DNA of 9,829 bases from G001797105 sp964528155 (GTDB lineage Bacteria > Chloroflexota > Anaerolineae > Anaerolineales > E44-bin32): contig CAZGRL010000132.1 in assembly GCA_964528155.1 (NCBI GenBank), positions 1-9,829 of the forward strand, in the 5' to 3' direction. Position 1 is the stretch's first letter. Each line of letters begins with the position of its first letter. The position numbers and the translations under genes were made by a program. The notes below the pieces were generated by a model, which ran no database searches, was not told the DNA's origin, and saw nothing but the letters and a program-made list of their open reading frames with translations. Below, one piece after another: positions 8,601 to 9,829 of this stretch.

Positions 8601-9829
8601 GATTGCGATCCGGTTTGGTGTAAGCCACCTTCCAGTGGAGCGCCCATCCGGATGGCGTGAAGCCACTCGACACGGCGTCCGACCCGGGCGTGTCCCAGAC
8701 CCCACCGGAGTACAGGCTGTACTTGAGCGGTCTGTATCCGGAGGCGGCGTAGTCACTGTAGCCGATCAAGGGAGTCAGGGTTCCCGGTGTCGCGGTTGCC
8801 GTCGGGGTGGCTGTTGCGGTTGGCGTCGGCGTTGCGGTCGGGGCGCATGACCCTGAGTTGTCCTCTTCACCAGCCAAAGCCGTGCTCAAGTCTGCGTTGG
8901 CAGCCTCACGACCATACACGTTGTAGGCATAGATGGAACCGGCGACATCGTCTGTAGCCCAGTTCCCGTCGACGTCGATCTCCCAGGCAGTACCACCCGT
9001 CGTATCGAAGTCCCAGCGCAGATAGCAGGTGGACGGTGCTCTTTGCGCCGGGTTGGACGGGAGCACCCCAAAATACCAGGTCCCAGCGTTGATCCGCGGC
9101 CGGCTCCCACTGCTCCAGGTGAAGTCGTTCCAGTTCGCGACGAATGTGTCGCCGTCCTTCAAGCTGCTCTTGCCGTTGGCGACCTCATCGCTCTCCTTGC
9201 TGTCCGTGGCGCTAAAGACGAAGGCCGCCAGGTCGTTGGGGCTGCCGCATGGAGGCGTGAAGCCGATAGCGTCGACAAAGATCTGGAAGCGAGTGATCTC
9301 CCAGTAGCGCGACGTCCCTGCCGGGATCGATACAGTTTGCGCCGCGCCGTACTCGACGTAGTTCTCGAAGTCGATAGCGGCGGCCGTCTGGCCCGTCCTG
9401 GCCGTGTTTAGATCCAGCGACTGTTCCGAGGTGGTGAATGTCGTCGGCGTGGTGCCCTCAGCAGCATTGCCGTAATAGACATAGTAGCTGCCGTCGTCGG
9501 CGCCACTGTCGATGGATGCCTGCAAGCGGAACCACGTTTCCGTAGAGGTTGAGTCCCATCCGCTCTCGACCGATTGGGCAATCTCGCTCCAGGTCGCACC
9601 ATCCCAGTAGACCACCCGCCAGTCATTTCCGTCCGACCGGAGTTTGCCCGTGTTGATCAGATCCTGGGTATCGCGGGTGAAGGAAGCGATCGTGTTCGCG
9701 CCAAGCTGGATCGTGTCATTGTTGGTGACCGTGATCTGCTGCCGATAGAGATAGTCGCAGTCCCACCAGCCGATGGGTGACCCGGTCGCCGTTGCAGTTG
9801 CGGTTGGCGTGGGAGTCGGCGTCGGGGTG
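2611..9829 (-). CDS. Giant modular extracellular protein: DUF2341/LamG-like, propeller-like, beta-helix and beta-sandwich domains joined by Thr-Pro linkers (5' partial)
   Basis: The frame is open from the right edge to a TGA at 2613-2611 and gives at least 2405 residues. Residues here are counted from the first full codon at 9828. Order seen: T/P linker 1-18; divergent DUF2341-like 19-121; unrecognised beta-rich domain 122-327; linker 329-350; propeller-like repeats 351-810; linker 811-823; DUF2341 826-921; LamG-like 934-1184; DUF2341 1195-1291; LamG-like 1303-1534; right-handed beta-helix 1545-1933; linker 1936-1956; beta-sandwich 1957-2174; linker 2175-2194; beta-sandwich 2195-2405. The GTG at 9615 is not the start, because T/P-linker and DUF2341-like sequence continue in frame upstream. 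The protein is almost certainly exported, judging by its T/P linkers, Asn/Thr/Ser/Gly-rich domains and lack of cytosolic motifs, but the signal peptide is out of view. No LPXTG motif or C-terminal membrane segment is seen; it ends GGVSIKP. The likely role is surface adhesion or glycan binding (inference). No enzyme active site was identified. Confidence 0.95.
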   Translation of the reverse strand, partial: TPTPTPTPTATATATGSPIGWWDCDYLYRQQITVTNNDTIQLGANTIASFTRDTQDLINTGKLRSDGNDWRVVYWDGATWSEIAQSVESGWDSTSTETWFRLQASIDSGADDGSYYVYYGNAAEGTTPTTFTTSEQSLDLNTARTGQTAAAIDFENYVEYGAAQTVSIPAGTSRYWEITRFQIFVDAIGFTPPCGSPNDLAAFVFSATDSKESDEVANGKSSLKDGDTFVANWNDFTWSSGSRPRINAGTWYFGVLPSNPAQRAPSTCYLRWDFDTTGGTAWEIDVDGNWATDDVAGSIYAYNVYGREAANADLSTALAGEEDNSGSCAPTATPTPTATATPTATATPGTLTPLIGYSDYAASGYRPLKYSLYSGGVWDTPGSDAVSSGFTPSGWALHWKVAYTKPDRNQQVVVFQEDYLGGSDQLYASIWDGTNWTDGVGGAPGSARDFGNIIESQGSDYRQFDAAYEQLSGDLVVVKAISTIGNVYYYVYDGSSWTGAMQSVGDTSQTSPNFHLFDWIRLASAPGSNRIAFIGIYNEIQQGTQTRDDTSAIQAMIWNGDSNTWGSNIILSYPVTDGQNIHLTDAADIDFVSSGANAGQAVAVWGKDQYVIANIWDPSGGWGSGTTAADLGSGNDVRWVRQEADPNSDDLILVIGDVNEDIYTVRYDGDSQSFGTPFSANPTTAYGNFDNNRPFDVIWDLASGSGDLMLVYSDTGGIRYRTSSDGGANWGGEQTISTAHQAYWVQLESDPDTNDVLLAYQDSADELQAWTWNGSSWTYKTSGTAISSDLERDASHNIEPFALSAGVFTTSTPTPTPTPTATPYVFDLCDFAYRKPITIDHTKVTGNLTDYPVLISLTDTDLRDDARNDGNDILFAASDGSTQLAHEIESFDGSTGDLVAWVKIPNLSSSIDTVIYMYYGYPGLSVATENPSAVWDSDYLGVWHLSENGNGTAGEYEDSSQYGNDGRGGQGDPLYVPTQVAGSIGYGQDFNNLDGKYDFVDVGSDPVLDITGNQITLEAWVQHNVTLQGERIYGILNHKGWDDGYSLWMYDDEYQCPISNPLCVTFNLPGSAYSLRTDTVISAGSWHHIVATYDGSTMRVFVDGVQDGNTLPKSDNITPSTTSKAVWLGHGDQPQDQVWSAEWEGQLDEIRISDVARSSAWVTTEFNNESDPSSFSGVGAEEPNSAFCTPAPDPFSPCDWSYRKLITINASQVAANLTDFPVLISLSSDADLAAYAQDDGDDIVFTSSDGTTQLSHEIESFDGTNGDLVAWVRILNLSSSQDTDIYMYYGNSDTSSEQDVEGVWDSDYGAVWHLDETPSDGTVGGHEDSTANNNHGTPQNFADGGGGSTNETGIVDGADRFAGDDDYVTVPSPTNVSPPVYYTASAWIKVGSSDHGEIVSRGDTYNIRLYAGGEIQCSIYRSGSWDNKNPSGAEITDFNSFHYIACGVNATGSFYSIDGVNLQQQTDTGVIDYSLGTTVEIGRHGNGNPGYYFPGIIDEVRISTVGRSDDWIATEYNNQYDPSNFYSVSSAEANASFCAAAAGTNYRSIGTDSGTLYSTGNASINSGETVVTFGGGASLPAASAVGAVGVGDQLVIGSETFYILSRDSATQVTVQSAATSTHTNQAYTITRAYNTLQSWEDDRQGDLVSDDRIEVGVAYKDGTFSAATDPVLTINGSITDSTHYLRLTIAPGQGHDGTAGTGVVIDGLASTLFGIDIRDDYTRVDGLELKRFHDPSNGGAASVFVRDATNVLLEDLLIHDFNEPAQSANGVRTSVTSGTTDNFTIRNSIIYDGDAAGIYVDDAPDDVTAENVTIYGMAVRGVYLANGTMTVTNTISMNNGGTDTDFVDDVAGMTQSYNLSEDGTASGTGSLTNKLASDQFVSVTSGSEDLHLKAGADAIDAGTSLAGSFSDDIDSDSRPQGSGWDIGADEYFSGATPTPSPTPTATSTPTPTATPSTCLATIVNTGNATNYGSSGTAASITHGLTINSGDVVVALIAANATGTTIMDNNGANAFTQAIQENTPASGGTMRYAIYYRVAGASEPLSYAWTLGSSQSWTIVIRVFSGVDTTSVWDVAPSVSTRTGSSSNGTTATAPSMTTGTAGAVGIAAFFTDGNGTTYSGPTNGYGTLIQQGGGRSVASAIRTWATAGSTGTTSATLSPSDDWAAHQFALRPATVSCAPTSTPTPTATPTATATSSGVVSVDTTTSGQTTGGSSMTISHTTSGTNRLMLVGISINNDGSETVTSVTWKGTENLSLVDTVANGDDARVEIWQLVGPSTGTGDVVINFSASLEQGAVAGVTTFAGVNQSTPLGTFASAVGNNSSPATVDIPSAAGELVFGVVCIEYEPVITGPGQAQLWNRTNTATTGEVSGAGSTEAGAGPTVTTSWTIADPTYEHWAVGGVSIKP
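2614..3246 (-). other. C-terminal beta-sandwich domain B
   Basis: Residues 2195-2405 contain SHTTSGTNRLMLVGISI, VTSVTWKG, VEIWQLVGPSTGTGDVVINF, VAGVTTFAGVNQSTPLG and a final HWAVGGVSIKP. Layout and phrases parallel domain A (hydrophobic strand, then a GVD/GVN-type motif, then a terminal strand), so the two are probably distant relatives. The protein ends directly after the last strand, with no sorting signal. Confidence 0.6.
3307..3960 (-). other. Beta-sandwich domain A near the C-terminus
   Basis: Residues 1957-2174 contain VVALIAANA, MRYAIYYRVAGASEPLSYAWTL, IVIRVFSGVDTTSVWD and a final AAHQFALRPA. This phrase set recurs in secreted multi-domain bacterial proteins of unassigned function (recognised from memory, not searched). 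It is flanked on both sides by T/P linkers and marked at each end by one Cys. Confidence 0.6.
4030..5196 (-). other. Right-handed parallel beta-helix with choice-of-anchor-Q-like end
   Basis: Residues 1545-1933 show stacked short strands typical of beta-helix repeats (VDGLELKRF, VLLEDLLIHDF, FTIRNSIIYDG, VTAENVTIYG, MTVTNTISMNN). They end with DLHLKAGADAIDAG followed by DIDSDSRP and DIGADEY, the signature of the choice-of-anchor-Q type C-terminal region seen in many secreted beta-helix proteins. Such folds often act on or bind polysaccharides. I see no clear lyase or hydrolase catalytic residues, so function is left open. Confidence 0.8.
5227..6246 (-). other. DUF2341 + LamG-like module, copy 2
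   Basis: DUF2341 spans residues 1195-1291 (CDWSYRKLITIN, DFPVLISL, HEIESFDG, GDLVAWVRI, YMYYGN). A LamG-like domain follows at 1303-1534 (AVWHLDE, YTASAWIKVG, GIIDEVRISTVGRS, WIATEYNNQ). The DUF2341 part is close to copy 1, but the LamG part is much more diverged, and its coding DNA around 5341-5640 is unusually AT-rich. Confidence 0.85.
6277..7353 (-). other. DUF2341 + LamG-like module, copy 1
   Basis: DUF2341 spans residues 826-921 (CDFAYRKPITID, DYPVLISL, HEIESFDG, GDLVAWVKI, YMYYG). A concanavalin-A-like LamG domain follows at 934-1184 (GVWHLSE, TLEAWVQHN, WHHIVATYDGSTMRVFVDG, GQLDEIRISDVARS). This is the usual pairing of these families; the LamG fold commonly binds glycans or other extracellular ligands. 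Two Cys about seven residues apart (near 1056 and 1063) may form a disulfide. Confidence 0.85.
7399..8778 (-). other. Eight-repeat beta-propeller-like domain
   Basis: Residues 351-810 contain eight motifs of the form aromatic-x-(D/N)-G-x-x-W or close variants: SGGVWD, IWDGTNW, VYDGSSW, IWNGDSNTW, IWDPSGGW, RYDGDSQSF, SSDGGANW and TWNGSSW, near residues 373, 430, 491, 557, 615, 666, 723 and 771. Spacing is 48-66 residues. Most are preceded by a hydrophobic strand such as DLVVVKAI, DLILVIGD, DLMLVYSD or DVLLAYQD. SSDGGANW is a good Asp-box of sialidase/BNR type. The pattern fits a 7- or 8-bladed propeller; ligand unknown. No sialidase Arg triad could be identified. Confidence 0.65.
8848..9465 (-). 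other. Unrecognised beta-rich domain of the giant protein
   Basis: Residues 122-327 are rich in Trp, Asp, Asn and Gly, with two internal Cys (about 194 and 268). I could not assign a family. Visible landmarks are SRYWEITRFQIFV and NAGTWYFGVLPSNP, which read like edge strands of a jelly-roll or pre-peptidase-C-like fold (weak inference). It ends at Cys328 where the next T/P linker begins. Confidence 0.5.
9466..9774 (-). other. Divergent DUF2341-like domain (domain 1)
   Basis: Residues 19-121 follow a T/P linker and begin WWDCDYLYRQQITV, the same C-D-x-x-Y-R opening as the two clear DUF2341 copies downstream. They end YYVYYGN, matching the YMYYGN end of those copies. The middle differs: a YWDGATW stretch replaces the HEIESFDG stretch found in the others. 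This domain proves that coding continues upstream of the internal GTG at 9615. Confidence 0.7.

Noticed and set aside
4552..8850. Long plus-strand frames (for example 4552-5445, 6061-6750, 8083-8850)
   Set aside because: They lie inside the giant gene opposite clear DUF2341, LamG, beta-helix and propeller sequence; Arg/Val/Asp-rich shadow composition.
9613..9615. GTG as the start of the giant gene
   Set aside because: The open frame continues upstream to the edge through DUF2341-like sequence (CDYLYRQQITV) and a T/P linker, so the GTG is an internal Val.
1..9829. Defence system, toxin-antitoxin, prophage or transposon
   Set aside because: No nuclease, helicase, transposase, recombinase, tRNA or att site could be read. 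All coding capacity is taken by the two surface-type proteins.

Overview
The window carries two genes, both on the minus strand and both cut by a window edge. It looks like high-GC bacterial DNA (roughly 60% G+C by eye) coding for extracellular, multi-domain surface proteins. The recurring Thr-Pro linkers (TPTPTATP type), the DUF2341 plus LamG-like modules and a choice-of-anchor-Q-like C-terminus of a beta-helix are a style common in Chloroflexota. That assignment is an inference from style only; there is no marker gene here.

Layout in the direction of transcription (right to left). (1) 9829 to 2611: a giant open frame of at least 2405 residues whose true N-terminus lies beyond the right edge. 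It is a string of modules: T/P linker, divergent DUF2341-like domain, unrecognised beta-rich domain, T/P linker, eight-repeat propeller-like domain, T/P linker, DUF2341 + LamG-like, DUF2341 + LamG-like, parallel beta-helix, T/P linker, beta-sandwich, T/P linker, beta-sandwich, stop. (2) 2610 to 2310: a 301-base, GC-rich intergenic gap with three copies of a GGCCTA-containing direct repeat and several perfect palindromes. (3) 2309 to 1: a second gene of at least 769 residues, with a short charged N-terminus, one hydrophobic segment containing a possible lipobox, a short Arg-Thr-rich stretch, and then a very long (T/P/D/A/S) repeat running off the left edge.

The main interpretive trap is region 1-2394. 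The plus strand has a 794-codon open frame (a Gly-Val-Ser-Val polymer) that looks like a gene. It is most likely the mirror image of the real minus-strand Thr-Pro gene, because the two frames share wobble positions and the repeat avoids stops on both strands. A codon-context count given in the findings favours the minus strand.

How the two may work together (inference): both proteins use the same T/P linker vocabulary and lie head-to-tail, so one reading is a membrane-anchored stalk next to a huge secreted adhesin or glycan-binding protein. No enzyme with recognisable catalytic residues, no RNA gene, no CRISPR array, no transposon and no defence system could be supported. The surface-protein pair itself, with its propeller, repeat stalk and boundary cysteines, is the most unusual content.
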